From Anaerolineae bacterium (GTDB lineage Bacteria > Chloroflexota > Anaerolineae > Anaerolineales > Villigracilaceae), in NCBI GenBank assembly GCA_018648605.1, contig JABGQU010000003.1, forward strand, positions 1 to 52,510: a DNA stretch of 52,510 bases. Direction: 5' to 3'. Positions 43,010 to 51,613 of this stretch are shown here, piece after piece (within the stretch, counting starts at the first letter, position 1; each line of letters begins with the position of its first letter). The notes under the pieces are model-generated. The model saw only the letters and a list, made by a program, of their open reading frames with translations, was not told the DNA's origin and did not search any database. The translations under genes and the position numbers were made by a program.

Positions 43010-43213
43010 TTTATCTCCTTTGAGATAACTAATATTCAAGACCTTCGCTCAAAGCGTAAAAAAAGGCTTTGAGGAGATTTACTTTCCCCGTTTCTGCAAA
43101 AAAAAGCGAAAGTCCTATAAGTAAGTATATTTCGATTTTACCATTGGCGTGAGGAAAAACAGGATTCTGGCCCTTGCAAGGAATAAAATTTGGCTAAAAA
43201 TGAATGCCTTCCC

Positions 43214-43242
43214 TTGCACAATTTCTAAACATGGTCTATTCT
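43214..43242 (+). promoter_or_regulatory. Candidate promoter of the amino-acid ABC genes
   Basis: TTGCAC and TATTCT are separated by 17 bases. The predicted transcript has a leader of about 125 bases that contains the inverted repeat at 43265-43307. Confidence 0.5.
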
Positions 43243-43264
43243 TAAACAAGTGGTTTAAGGCAAT

Positions 43265-43307
43265 GAAATTTTTCAAATTTGCAAAAAACGCACCCTTGAA
43301 AAATTTC
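43265..43307 (+). promoter_or_regulatory. Inverted repeat in the ABC transporter leader
   Basis: GAAATTTTTCAA (43265-43276) and TTGAAAAATTTC (43296-43307) are perfect 12-base arms with a 19-base loop. There is no T tract after it, so an operator or an mRNA structure is more likely than a terminator. Confidence 0.5.
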
Positions 43308-43372
43308 TGATCTCAATTTACTACACCCATCTCTTATTTTTCTAATAATTTCCTAGAAAGGGAGCGCTCCGC

Positions 43373-44218
43373 ATGGAAGAAAAAACCCCTATTGTCGTTG
43401 ACAAAGACAGCATGCAGTTAAAAGATATTTCCTGGTGGTTTCTTGCACTTATCCTGATTTTTGTTTGGGCAATTTACGTTTTCCTAACAAGGGAAAACTA
43501 TCAGGAAGCCTTCAACTTCATCAAAATTGGTATTCAAGTCACCATAAAAACTTCCCTGATCGCCTATGCCTTCGCACTTATGCTGGGATTACTCGCTGGC
43601 TTAGGGCGGATATCAAAAAACCTATTCTTCAATAATTTATCTCGCCTCTATGTAGAACTCATCCGCGGCATCCCAATGCTGGTATTGATCTTCTTCATCG
43701 CTCTTGTAGGTGTACCTATGCTTGTTGATGGGATAAATGCTTTTGGCGGATGGCTGACAACAATTGGACTAAGCTCTGCTGGAGAAACATTGAGTTCCTT
43801 TGGCAATAAAGCCTTCACTATGAACGGGCGTGCTATTTTTGCGCTCGCCATCACCTACGGAGCATTTCTGGCAGAAATTTTCCGTGCAGGCATCCAATCT
43901 ATCGGGCGTGGGCAAATGGAAGCAGGTCGTTCTTTGGGGATGAGCTACGGGCAAACCATGCGCTACATCATTTTGCCACAGGCTGTGCGGAACGTTCTGC
44001 CCGCGTTGGGCAATGATTTCGTCGCCATGGTCAAAGATTCGTCGCTCGTCTCGGTTTTGGCGGTACGCGATATTACCCAGGTCTCACGCTTATATGCCGG
44101 TAGCACCTTCCGGTTCAGGGAGGCCTACGTCACTGTATCCATTATGTATCTCACCATCACGGTCCTTCTATCCCTTTTAGTCCAGCTTATGGAAAGGCGG
44201 TTACGCAAAAATGACTGA
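43373..44218 (+). CDS. Amino-acid ABC transporter permease
   Basis: This 281-residue membrane protein belongs to the His/Glu/Gln/Arg permease family. It has about six membrane segments, the family opening [21 protein letters not shown] near 48-68, and [16 protein letters not shown] near 91-106. The coupling loop [33 protein letters not shown] near 182-214 is the EAA motif that contacts the ATPase. An N-terminal extension of about 40 residues includes a further membrane span. GGGAG precedes the ATG. The ATPase gene starts within its last eight bases. No solute-binding protein gene is nearby, although such systems normally need one. Confidence 0.92.
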   Translation: MEEKTPIVVDKDSMQLKDISWWFLALILIFVWAIYVFLTRENYQEAFNFIKIGIQVTIKTSLIAYAFALMLGLLAGLGRISKNLFFNNLSRLYVELIRGIPMLVLIFFIALVGVPMLVDGINAFGGWLTTIGLSSAGETLSSFGNKAFTMNGRAIFALAITYGAFLAEIFRAGIQSIGRGQMEAGRSLGMSYGQTMRYIILPQAVRNVLPALGNDFVAMVKDSSLVSVLAVRDITQVSRLYAGSTFRFREAYVTVSIMYLTITVLLSLLVQLMERRLRKND

Positions 44219-44957
44219 GCCACGCGATATGATCGTTATCAAAGATTTATATAAGCATTTTGGCAATGTAAAAGCATTAAATGGCGTGAACCTGACTGTC
44301 AAAAAAGGGAAGGTGATCGTCGTCATTGGCCCCAGCGGATCAGGAAAATCAACCATGCTGCGCTGCATCAATCACCTCGAAGTGCCCACCAGCGGAGAAG
44401 TGTGGATTGATGGACAACATCTGGGCAAAAACGAGAAAGAATTGAACGCCATCCGCGCCGAAGTGGGCATGGTTTTTCAGCTTTTCAACCTTTTCCCCCA
44501 TCTGACAGCTTTAGAGAACGTCACCGTCGCCCAAAAAGTTGTGCGTGGTCGCTCGAAAGAAGAAGCCGAAGAGATCGCCATGGCACAGCTCAAGCGTGTC
44601 GGCATCCCCGAAAAAGCGGGCGTATACCCCAATAATCTCTCTGGCGGTCAGCAGCAGCGCGTTGCGATTGCACGCTCTTTGGCAATGAACCCCAAAATTA
44701 TGCTCTTTGACGAACCGACCAGCGCACTTGACCCCGAAATGATCAAGGAAGTTCTCGACGTAATGCTTGATCTCGCCAAAGAAGGCATGACAATGGTCTG
44801 CGTCACACACGAGATGGGCTTTGCCCGCTCTGCCGCCGACGAAGTCCTCTTCATGGATGAAGGCGTAATCGTTGAACATACCACCCCGCATGATCTCTAC
44901 AATAACCCCAAAGAAGAGCGCACGAAACTCTTCCTCTCGCAGATTTTGCAACACTAG
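44211..44957 (+). CDS. Amino-acid ABC transporter ATP-binding protein
   Basis: This 248-residue ATPase is of the GlnQ/HisP type and powers polar amino-acid import. The Walker A motif GPSGSGKST is near residues 39-47, the Q-loop [16 protein letters not shown] near 88-103, the signature [16 protein letters not shown] near 143-158, and Walker [15 protein letters not shown] near 163-176. The switch His lies in VTHEMGFA near 198. The gene overlaps the permease gene by eight bases, so the two are made in matched amounts. The substrate cannot be told without the binding protein. Confidence 0.94.
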   Translation: MTEPRDMIVIKDLYKHFGNVKALNGVNLTVKKGKVIVVIGPSGSGKSTMLRCINHLEVPTSGEVWIDGQHLGKNEKELNAIRAEVGMVFQLFNLFPHLTALENVTVAQKVVRGRSKEEAEEIAMAQLKRVGIPEKAGVYPNNLSGGQQQRVAIARSLAMNPKIMLFDEPTSALDPEMIKEVLDVMLDLAKEGMTMVCVTHEMGFARSAADEVLFMDEGVIVEHTTPHDLYNNPKEERTKLFLSQILQH

Positions 44958-44962
44958 CCCTT

Positions 44963-45022
44963 GCCCCCTCTATCCTGTTGGACATCTCCCCCAAATTCCA
45001 AAAACATGGAATTTAGGGGAGA
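44963..45022. repeat. C/G-rich palindromic repeat, second 'ctcccccaaatt' copy
   Basis: It reads GCCCCCTCTATCCTGTTGGACAT, then CTCCCCCAAATTCC paired with GGAATTTAGGGGAG. It matches the copy at 39009-39068 in order and sequence. It starts six bases after the ABC ATPase stop. Confidence 0.72.
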
Positions 45023-45062
45023 ACGCATAACACAGGTTTTATTTGAAAAGACATTCTTTTTG

Positions 45063-45092
45063 CCCTCCTATTTTGCAAGCAAAATAGGAGGG
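45063..45092. repeat. 14-pair hairpin with AA loop
   Basis: Arms 45063-45076 and 45079-45092 are perfectly paired (CCCTCCTATTTTGC and its complement). A GGGGGACAGCCC stretch follows, so it seems part of the same compound repeat block that runs to about 45128. The rest of 44958-45162 holds no gene. Confidence 0.7.
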
Positions 45093-45162
45093 GGACAGCC
45101 CAAGCAAAGCGAGTGCAGGGGGGCTGAACGTCTGATCAAAAAAAGGACCACCCCCAGTTAAC

Positions 45163-45191
45163 AAAAAATGCCCGACAATTGTCGGGCATTT
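45163..45191 (-). terminator. Terminator of tRNA-Leu(GAG)
   Basis: A perfect 26-base palindrome (45166-45191, centred on GACAATTGTC) is followed on the minus strand by six T. It lies nine bases beyond the 3' end of the tRNA. Confidence 0.88.
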
Positions 45192-45199
45192 CTCTTTTG

Positions 45200-45284
<85 letters not shown>

Positions 45285-45297
45285 AAACGCAGATGGT

Positions 45298-45325
45298 ATT
45301 ATAATCACCTTCTACACATTGTCAA
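45298..45325 (-). promoter_or_regulatory. Consensus promoter of tRNA-Leu(GAG)
   Basis: On the minus strand TTGACA and TATAAT are both perfect and separated by 16 bases. The -10 box ends 13 bases before the mature 5' end of the tRNA. Confidence 0.85.
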
Positions 45326-45446
45326 GCAATATTTAATGAATTTGCGAGGCAGCTTCATCGCCGAAGCGATCTCCTTGAAAAAGAGACTACTTCGTCGCAA
45401 AAAAACGCTCCTCGTAGATGCAGGATATTTTTTAGGAGAACAATCA

Positions 45447-46454
45447 ATGACGACAATAGCCCTCGATGCAATGGGATCAGATGATTATCCAGATGTAGAT
45501 ATGCGTGGCGCAGTGCTCGCAGCGCAGGAATACGACCTCGACCTAATCGTGGTCGGCGACGAAAAACAACTACGCCCTTTATTAGATTCCCTCTCCCCTG
45601 GCAACTTGCCGATCCGCATCGTCCACGCCCCGGATATGCTCACAATGAACGACAAAAACGACGATCTCGTTCGCAAGGCGCGTCATAAAGATTCCCAAAA
45701 CTCGATGGCGGTCGCCATTGATCTCGTCAAAAGCGGCGAAGCGGATGCCTTCGTCACGGCCGGAAATACCGGCGCGGCAATGGTGACATCCCTCTTTCGT
45801 TTGGGGCGTTTGAAGGGCATCAATCGTCCTGCGTTGGCTCCCGTATTCCCGACCGCGACAGGCTCCTGCGTAGTGATGGATGTGGGTGCCAACCCAGATT
45901 GCAAGCCGCGTAATTTGGTCGAGTTTGCGATCATGGGCAGCGTTTATGCCGAAAAGGTACGTGGCGCAACCAACCCGAAAGTCGGCATCGTCTCTAATGG
46001 GGAAGAAGCAGGCAAGGGATCGAATCTCGTACGCGAAACATATCCCCTTTTGGAAAAATCGGGAGTAAATTTCGTTGGCAACGTGGAAGGGAAAGGCGTC
46101 ATCGGCGGCGAAGTAGATGTGGCTGTCACAGATGGATTCACCGGCAATGTGATGCTGAAAACATCCGAAGCCGTGGCAAAGCTGCTGGTCAACAAGATCA
46201 AAGAAGCGATCATGGCTGGCGGCATTCTTGCAAAAATTGGCGGCTTACTGGTCAAACCTGCCTTAGGTGTTGTGAAAGAAATGCTCGACCCCAGCGATGT
46301 GGGCGCAGCCCCGCTTTTAGGCGTAGACGGGCTCGTCTTTATCGGGCATGGCAGCTCGAACGCGAACGCGATCAAGAACGCGATCCGTGTGGCAAAAGAA
46401 GCCGTTGAAGCCGATGTGCTCAATTCCATGCGCGCAGCAATTGAGAAAAAATAA
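45447..46454 (+). CDS. plsX: Phosphate acyltransferase PlsX
   Basis: PlsX makes acyl-phosphate from acyl-ACP and phosphate, the first step of the PlsX/PlsY route to phosphatidic acid. The 335-residue protein begins with the family signature TIALDAMGSDDYPDVDMRGA and contains AFVTAGNTGAAM near 102-113. VMDVGANPDCKPRNLVEFA near 141-159 and FTGNVMLKTSEA near 231-242 also fit. It ends with GHGSSNANAIKNAIRVA, also characteristic. The start at 45447 has an AGGAGA ribosome site nine bases upstream; about 37 codons in frame before it lack family similarity. No fabD, fabH or acpP gene follows here, unlike in many bacteria. Confidence 0.96.
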   Translation: MTTIALDAMGSDDYPDVDMRGAVLAAQEYDLDLIVVGDEKQLRPLLDSLSPGNLPIRIVHAPDMLTMNDKNDDLVRKARHKDSQNSMAVAIDLVKSGEADAFVTAGNTGAAMVTSLFRLGRLKGINRPALAPVFPTATGSCVVMDVGANPDCKPRNLVEFAIMGSVYAEKVRGATNPKVGIVSNGEEAGKGSNLVRETYPLLEKSGVNFVGNVEGKGVIGGEVDVAVTDGFTGNVMLKTSEAVAKLLVNKIKEAIMAGGILAKIGGLLVKPALGVVKEMLDPSDVGAAPLLGVDGLVFIGHGSSNANAIKNAIRVAKEAVEADVLNSMRAAIEKK

Positions 46455-46522
46455 TTATTCAAGCAGCCCTTCGACGACAGGCTCAAGGGCTGAATATTCT
46501 CCAGAAAACAAGGACTCTCTCC

Positions 46523-47236
46523 ATGAAAATCATCAGCAACGAAAAACTGATCTCTCGCAATGCAAAAATCGGGCAAATCACCAGCCTGGGTTCACTCGCT
46601 GTTTTAGGCATCGGGATGTATATCTTCTTTACCAGGATCGATCTTTTTAATATCTCTATCGCCGCGCTTCTGGCAGGTTTCATCATGTCTCAAGTCGGGA
46701 TCTATTTTGGCAATCGTTGGGGACGCAGCCCACGCCCCGATGAACTTATTGACCAGGGTCTCAAGGGATTAAATAACGATTACACGATCTACCATTTTTC
46801 TACGCCTGTGCCCAACCTGCTTGTTGGCCCCGCTGGCGTTTGGTTATTGCTCCCCTATCATCAACAAGGGAAAGTGGTTTACGATGGCAAAAAATGGAGA
46901 ACCGAAAAGGGTGGCCTTGCCCAATCTTATATGCGCATTTTTGGGCAGGATAATATGAGCCGCCCCGATCTGGATGCCGGCGCAGAAGCCGATAAACTCA
47001 CACGCTATCTCAAGAAACAGATGCCCGAAGAAGAGATTCCACCCATTCTGGCAGGGATCATCTTCACCAGTGACCACGCTGAAGTACAAGCGGATAATGC
47101 CCCCGTCGCGACCATGCACCTGAAAAAACTGAAATCTTATATTCGTAAAATAGCAAAAGAATCTCCGATCACCAAACAGGAAATTGAAGCGGTGAATAAA
47201 GCGCTAAGCGCGCAAGAAATAACGAATGATAAGTGA
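46523..47236 (+). CDS. NERD-like membrane protein
   Basis: This 237-residue protein has two membrane segments near the N-terminus (about 18-60) and a cytoplasmic domain. The segment VPNLLVGPAGVWLLLPYHQQGKVVYDGKKW near 95-124 has the shape of the NERD (nuclease-related) domain core, in which IDHLVVGPxGVFVIETK is usual. However, the catalytic Asp and the E-x-K pair are replaced (VPN and LPYHQQ), so nuclease activity is not expected. The function is unknown. AAGGAC precedes the ATG. It sits between plsX and dinG with modest gaps (68 and 85 bases). Confidence 0.6.
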   Translation: MKIISNEKLISRNAKIGQITSLGSLAVLGIGMYIFFTRIDLFNISIAALLAGFIMSQVGIYFGNRWGRSPRPDELIDQGLKGLNNDYTIYHFSTPVPNLLVGPAGVWLLLPYHQQGKVVYDGKKWRTEKGGLAQSYMRIFGQDNMSRPDLDAGAEADKLTRYLKKQMPEEEIPPILAGIIFTSDHAEVQADNAPVATMHLKKLKSYIRKIAKESPITKQEIEAVNKALSAQEITNDK

Positions 47237-47321
47237 AATCAAAAAAACACTCATCACTTTTGAAATCTTTTTTTTCTTCACCTATACCAGTTTGCCCGAC
47301 ATCTACCCTTAGGACACTTCC

Positions 47322-50117
47322 ATGCCCTCACTCGTTGCATTTGACCTAGAAACCACCGGATTAAACCCAAAAAGAGACGCCATTATCGAAATTGGCGCCA
47401 TCCGCTTCAATGAAAAACGCGTTGAAGATGAATTTTCCATGCTCATCAACCCCGGGCGCAGCATCCCTCCCTTCATCACCCAACTGACCGGTATCAGCAA
47501 CGAGATGGTACGCAGCGCGCCCAATATTCACGATGTTATAGGCGAGTTCGAAGCCTTCGTCGGCGATGCGCCTGTTATCGGGCATAACGTCCGTTTTGAT
47601 CTGGGATTCGTTCAACGCTACGATCTTTTGAAACAGAATAGCGTCATCGACACCTATGAGATGGCTGCTGTCCTGCTCCCCTCTGCGGGGCGCTACAAGC
47701 TCGGCGCGATAAGTCAACTACTTGGCATCCCGCTACGTAACGCACACCGCGCCCTCGACGATGCACGCGCCACACAAGGCGTTTTTGCGCGTCTTTATGA
47801 AGCTGCTGAAGGCCTGCCCCTTGACTTGGTTGCCGAGATCACCCGTCTTAGTGAAGGCTTGGATTGGGATGCAGAATGGGTCTTCCAGCAGATCATGCGC
47901 TCGCGCGCCAAAGAGGGCATCAGCGCGAAGAACGTAGGTGGAAGCACACGTGGCCCTTTATTTGCTTCCCGCGAAAATGAGAAATACGAGCCCCTGCAGC
48001 CCGTCTCAGACCCTATCCAGCTTGACCCCGAGGAAGTCTCCTCCGTGCTTGAGTATGGCGGTGCATTCTCGAATTATTTCGAGCATTATGAATATCGCTC
48101 TGAGCAAGTGGAGATGCTTCAAGTCATCGCGGATGCCTTCTCGAATAGTCGTCATTTCATGATCGAAGCGGGCACAGGTGTCGGTAAATCCTTTGCTTAT
48201 CTCGTCCCCGCTGCGTTATGGGCGGTCCAGAATAATACGCGCGTGGTCATCTCGACCAATACCATCAACTTGCAAGACCAACTCATCAAAAAAGATATTC
48301 CCGATCTCGCCGCCGCGCTGGATATTGACCTACGCGCCAGCGTGATGAAGGGACGCTCGAATTATCTCTGCCCGCGTTTGCTGGGCATCCTTCGTCGGCG
48401 TGGACCACGCACCAAAGAAGAGATGCGCGTTCTTGCAAAGATACTCGTCTGGCTGCAAGAAAATCAGAGCGGCGACCGCGCCGAGATCAATCTAACCGGC
48501 CCGAACGAACGTGCTGTTTGGCGGCGCGTATCGGCCGAGGACGACGCCTGTACCGCCGAAACCTGCATGAAGCACACTGGGGGTGCTTGCCCCTTCAATC
48601 AGGCTAAGCAAGCTTCTCAGTCCGCACACATACTAATTGTCAATCACGCTCTCCTTTTGGCGGATATCGCTTCTGGGAGCCGTGTGTTGCCTGAATATGA
48701 GTACCTTATCGTGGACGAGGCACATCACCTCGAAAACGCGACTACCAGCGCGCTCAGTTTCAGATTGACTCCCGCTGATATGGAGCGACTTTTGCGCGAG
48801 CTTGGCGGATCCAAATCGGGGGCGCTGGGTATGCTTTTAGCGGAAGCAAGTTCCGGTCTACGTCCGTCTGACCTGGCTTCTTTAACGCAAAAGATCTCAC
48901 GGGCTACCGATCTCGCCTTTCGGGTACAGGAGCAAGTCCGGGTTTTCTTCAATACCGTTGGAGAATTTGCCGAATATCAACGCGAGGGCAAAGGCAATAG
49001 CAATTATGCCTGGCAGGAGCGTGTGGTGCCTTCTACAAGGACCCTGCAAGGCTGGGAAGATGTGGAAGCGACCTGGGAAGATACCCACGAAACGATGAAG
49101 TTGCTCAGAAATCTGCTGGCGGAACTGCATCAGGGTGCGGCGGAGCTTTACGCCGAGGGCGCCGAAAATCTTGAAGACGCCATTGGCAGCTTGGGGAATG
49201 CCGCTCGCCACCTTGAAGAAGCACAAAAAAATATAGATGGCATGATCGCCACGCCTGCGGAAGAGACTGTTTACTGGATCGAGATTCACCCCCGCAACAA
49301 CCGCCTTACGCTGCAAGCTGCGCCGCTGCATGTCAGCTCACTGATCGAAAAGCATATTTGGCATAAGAAAGAGAGCGTTATTCTCACATCCGCCACGCTG
49401 ACCACGCACGGCACGTTTGACTATATGAAAAATGCCCTTGGGGCTGCCGATGCAGAAATGCTTGCGTTGGGTTCTCCTTTTGATTATGAAGGATCGACGC
49501 TGCTCTTCATCCCGAGCGATATGCCTGAACCCAACCAACAGGGCTACGAACATGCAATGGAGCGGACCCTGGTGCAGCTCGGACGCGCTACGGGTGGACG
49601 CATGCTCTCGTTATTTACGTCGTATGCCCAACTCCAGCGGACGTCCAAATCCATCAGCGGACCGCTCGGCGAAGACGGGATCGTCGTCTTCGAGCAAGGC
49701 GAGGGGGCATCCCCTAACGCCCTGCTGGAGAGCTTCAAAGCCACAGAGCAAGCCGTGTTGCTTGGCACACGCTCCTTCTGGGAAGGTGTCGACATCCCTG
49801 GTGATGATCTCTCTGTTGTGACAATTGCGAAGATCCCATTTGGCGTGCCATCTGACCCGCTTATCGCGGCACGTTCTGAACTTTACGAAAACGCCTTCCA
49901 CCAATACTATCTCCCCGAAGCAATTTTGCTCTTCCGCCAGGGTTTCGGACGTCTGATCCGCTCTGCGCAAGATCGCGGCGTGGTCGTCATCTTTGATCGG
50001 CGTGTGCAGACCAAACAATATGGGCGGCTCTTTATCGAATCCCTGCCGCAATGCACAATGCGCGTCGCACCCTTGCATGAGTTGGCGAAAGAGACGGAGA
50101 AGTGGCTAGGGGTTTAG
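47322..50117 (+). CDS. dinG: DinG-type helicase with N-terminal DEDDh exonuclease
   Basis: This 931-residue protein joins a DnaQ-like 3'-5' exonuclease to an XPD/DinG-family superfamily 2 helicase. The exonuclease (residues 1-165) has AFDLETTGLNPKRDAIIEIGA (Asp and Glu ligands), VIGHNVRFDLGF near 87-98 and HRALDDARAT near 142-151. The helicase has Walker A EAGTGVGKSFAY near 281-292, the box VDEAHHLE near 466-473, and motif VI QGFGRLIRSAQDRG near 870-883. Four cysteines (CPRL near 350; C-x4-C-x7-C near 410-424) fall where DinG and XPD hold an iron-sulfur cluster. Such helicases unwind forked DNA and RNA-DNA hybrids. An AGGACA element precedes the ATG. Confidence 0.92.
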   Translation: MPSLVAFDLETTGLNPKRDAIIEIGAIRFNEKRVEDEFSMLINPGRSIPPFITQLTGISNEMVRSAPNIHDVIGEFEAFVGDAPVIGHNVRFDLGFVQRYDLLKQNSVIDTYEMAAVLLPSAGRYKLGAISQLLGIPLRNAHRALDDARATQGVFARLYEAAEGLPLDLVAEITRLSEGLDWDAEWVFQQIMRSRAKEGISAKNVGGSTRGPLFASRENEKYEPLQPVSDPIQLDPEEVSSVLEYGGAFSNYFEHYEYRSEQVEMLQVIADAFSNSRHFMIEAGTGVGKSFAYLVPAALWAVQNNTRVVISTNTINLQDQLIKKDIPDLAAALDIDLRASVMKGRSNYLCPRLLGILRRRGPRTKEEMRVLAKILVWLQENQSGDRAEINLTGPNERAVWRRVSAEDDACTAETCMKHTGGACPFNQAKQASQSAHILIVNHALLLADIASGSRVLPEYEYLIVDEAHHLENATTSALSFRLTPADMERLLRELGGSKSGALGMLLAEASSGLRPSDLASLTQKISRATDLAFRVQEQVRVFFNTVGEFAEYQREGKGNSNYAWQERVVPSTRTLQGWEDVEATWEDTHETMKLLRNLLAELHQGAAELYAEGAENLEDAIGSLGNAARHLEEAQKNIDGMIATPAEETVYWIEIHPRNNRLTLQAAPLHVSSLIEKHIWHKKESVILTSATLTTHGTFDYMKNALGAADAEMLALGSPFDYEGSTLLFIPSDMPEPNQQGYEHAMERTLVQLGRATGGRMLSLFTSYAQLQRTSKSISGPLGEDGIVVFEQGEGASPNALLESFKATEQAVLLGTRSFWEGVDIPGDDLSVVTIAKIPFGVPSDPLIAARSELYENAFHQYYLPEAILLFRQGFGRLIRSAQDRGVVVIFDRRVQTKQYGRLFIESLPQCTMRVAPLHELAKETEKWLGV

Positions 50118-50153
50118 ACTTATAAATGGGTTTGGGATGGACAAAGGTTACAA

Positions 50154-50930
50154 ATGAATAATATTTTTCAGCAAGCTAAGCAATTAATAAGGGATGAAAA
50201 AACAGCTGATGCTCTAGAATTGTGTAATCAAGAAATTCAAGATTCCACCAACAATGCATTAGCATACCAAGGTGCTGCCTTTGCCCTATATAGACTGGGC
50301 GAAATCGAAAAATCAATGGAAATGTGCAAGAAGGCGCTGAGCCTAGATCCAAATTTAGCGTTTCCTCATCTCATTTTAGCGGAAATATTTGATGACCTAG
50401 GAAATATTCAGGCAAGAAAGCAGGAAACAAAAATTGCTCTCGAGCTAGCCCCTGAAGCAAGTGAAGTATTGGGAACACATGGAGCTTTCCTGCTGTTGGA
50501 TAAGAAATACGACGAAAGCATTCCTGTATTAGAAAAAACAATCAAATTAGATCCAAATGATTACAATGCTCATAATAATTTAGTGGTTGCGTACCTACAC
50601 AACAAAAACAAGAATAAAGCTTATGAGCATGTAAAGGAAATATATCGAATACGTCCTTCATTAATCGGAGGCATCAGATTAGCAATTGCTTTCTTAGATA
50701 TTAAAAGCTTTTTCAAAATATCCAATTTCATATTTCTTGTCATAACAATTGGGGCATTCATTTTTCAGGCATGGAACCTATTAATAATTTCGGGTTTATA
50801 TATATTTTTTCTAATGAGTGTGGGCTTGGTATTGAGTGTGAGCCAAAAAAATCTACTTAGCTCAAAACACCCTCTGTGCATTGCAAAAAATAGCCCGAAA
50901 ACAAGGGTTAGCCTATCGAAATCCTCTTAG
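50154..50930 (+). CDS. TPR-repeat protein with C-terminal membrane segments
   Basis: This 258-residue protein has four or five tetratricopeptide repeats over about residues 5-170 (for example ALAYQGAAFALYRLGEIEKSMEMCKKALSLDPNLAFPH). Two membrane spans follow near 185-230. TPR arrays bind other proteins, so this is probably a membrane-tethered scaffold; no partner can be named. AAAGG precedes the ATG. The gene is clearly richer in A and T than dinG before it and the membrane genes after it, which suggests a different origin or weak expression. It begins 36 bases after the dinG stop. Confidence 0.78.
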   Translation: MNNIFQQAKQLIRDEKTADALELCNQEIQDSTNNALAYQGAAFALYRLGEIEKSMEMCKKALSLDPNLAFPHLILAEIFDDLGNIQARKQETKIALELAPEASEVLGTHGAFLLLDKKYDESIPVLEKTIKLDPNDYNAHNNLVVAYLHNKNKNKAYEHVKEIYRIRPSLIGGIRLAIAFLDIKSFFKISNFIFLVITIGAFIFQAWNLLIISGLYIFFLMSVGLVLSVSQKNLLSSKHPLCIAKNSPKTRVSLSKSS

Positions 50931-50981
50931 CTGATAAAATTGAAAATGAAATAAAAAGGTACGCCTAAAAAGGAGTCTCCC

Positions 50982-51611
50982 ATGCCTGAAACTTCAATTC
51001 AAATCCTGAGCGTCTTGCGCGATGGTAGCAATTTCCAATGGTATGTCATTCCACTGCTATCTTTCGTCTTCTATGTCTATACCATCGAGATCGAAAAACG
51101 GAACTGGAATCTGGTTCTGGCAGGCCTCGCCTTTTGGGGCGCAGACTGGGCAAATGAGATCATCAATTCGCTAATCTTCCATTTCAACGGCTACGCGCCC
51201 ATCTGGGGGACGCCCGGTAGTAGTGCTTTTGTCATCTTGGCAGGCTTAAATATTGAGATTATGTTCATGTTCGCTGTTGCGGGCATCGTCTGGACCAAAA
51301 TGCTCCTGCCGGATAAAAATGCCAAAATTCTAGGCATCAACAATCGCTGGTTTATCGCGATTGCAGGCTCCGCTTTCAGCGTTTTTGTCGAAGTACTGCT
51401 CAATCAAGTCAACGCCCTGACATGGGAATATACCTGGTGGAATACCAGCGCTCCCTGGCTAATCTTCGTCTTCGGCTATCTGACCTTTTTCATCATCGCC
51501 TTTTGGATTTACGATATGGAAGATTTCAAAAAGAAGCTCACCATCGTTGGTAGCCTTTGGGCAATTGACATCATTGCGCTAATCACATTCATTAGTATTG
51601 GTTGGATTTAA
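50982..51611 (+). CDS. Multi-spanning membrane protein of unknown function
   Basis: I do not recognise a characterised family. The 209-residue protein has about six hydrophobic segments. Tryptophans cluster in the first two thirds (FWGADWANEIINSLIFHFNG near 43-62 and TWEYTWWNTSAPW near 148-160), and there are conserved-looking polar residues Asp, Asn and Glu in the second segment. No signal peptide or soluble domain is seen. AAGGAG is nine bases before the ATG. The next gene, also a membrane protein, starts two bases after its stop, so the two are probably partners. Confidence 0.7.
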   Translation: MPETSIQILSVLRDGSNFQWYVIPLLSFVFYVYTIEIEKRNWNLVLAGLAFWGADWANEIINSLIFHFNGYAPIWGTPGSSAFVILAGLNIEIMFMFAVAGIVWTKMLLPDKNAKILGINNRWFIAIAGSAFSVFVEVLLNQVNALTWEYTWWNTSAPWLIFVFGYLTFFIIAFWIYDMEDFKKKLTIVGSLWAIDIIALITFISIGWI

Positions 51612-51613
51612 AT

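Larger units (their letters stand above)
43010..43372. other. Divergent regulatory region with promoter and inverted repeat
   Basis: No gene is seen in these 363 bases. They separate the minus-strand SCP2-like gene from the plus-strand ABC genes. A candidate promoter (43214-43242) and a perfect 12-base inverted repeat (43265-43307) point to control of the ABC transporter. The part near 43060-43140 is A-rich without clear motifs. Confidence 0.55.
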
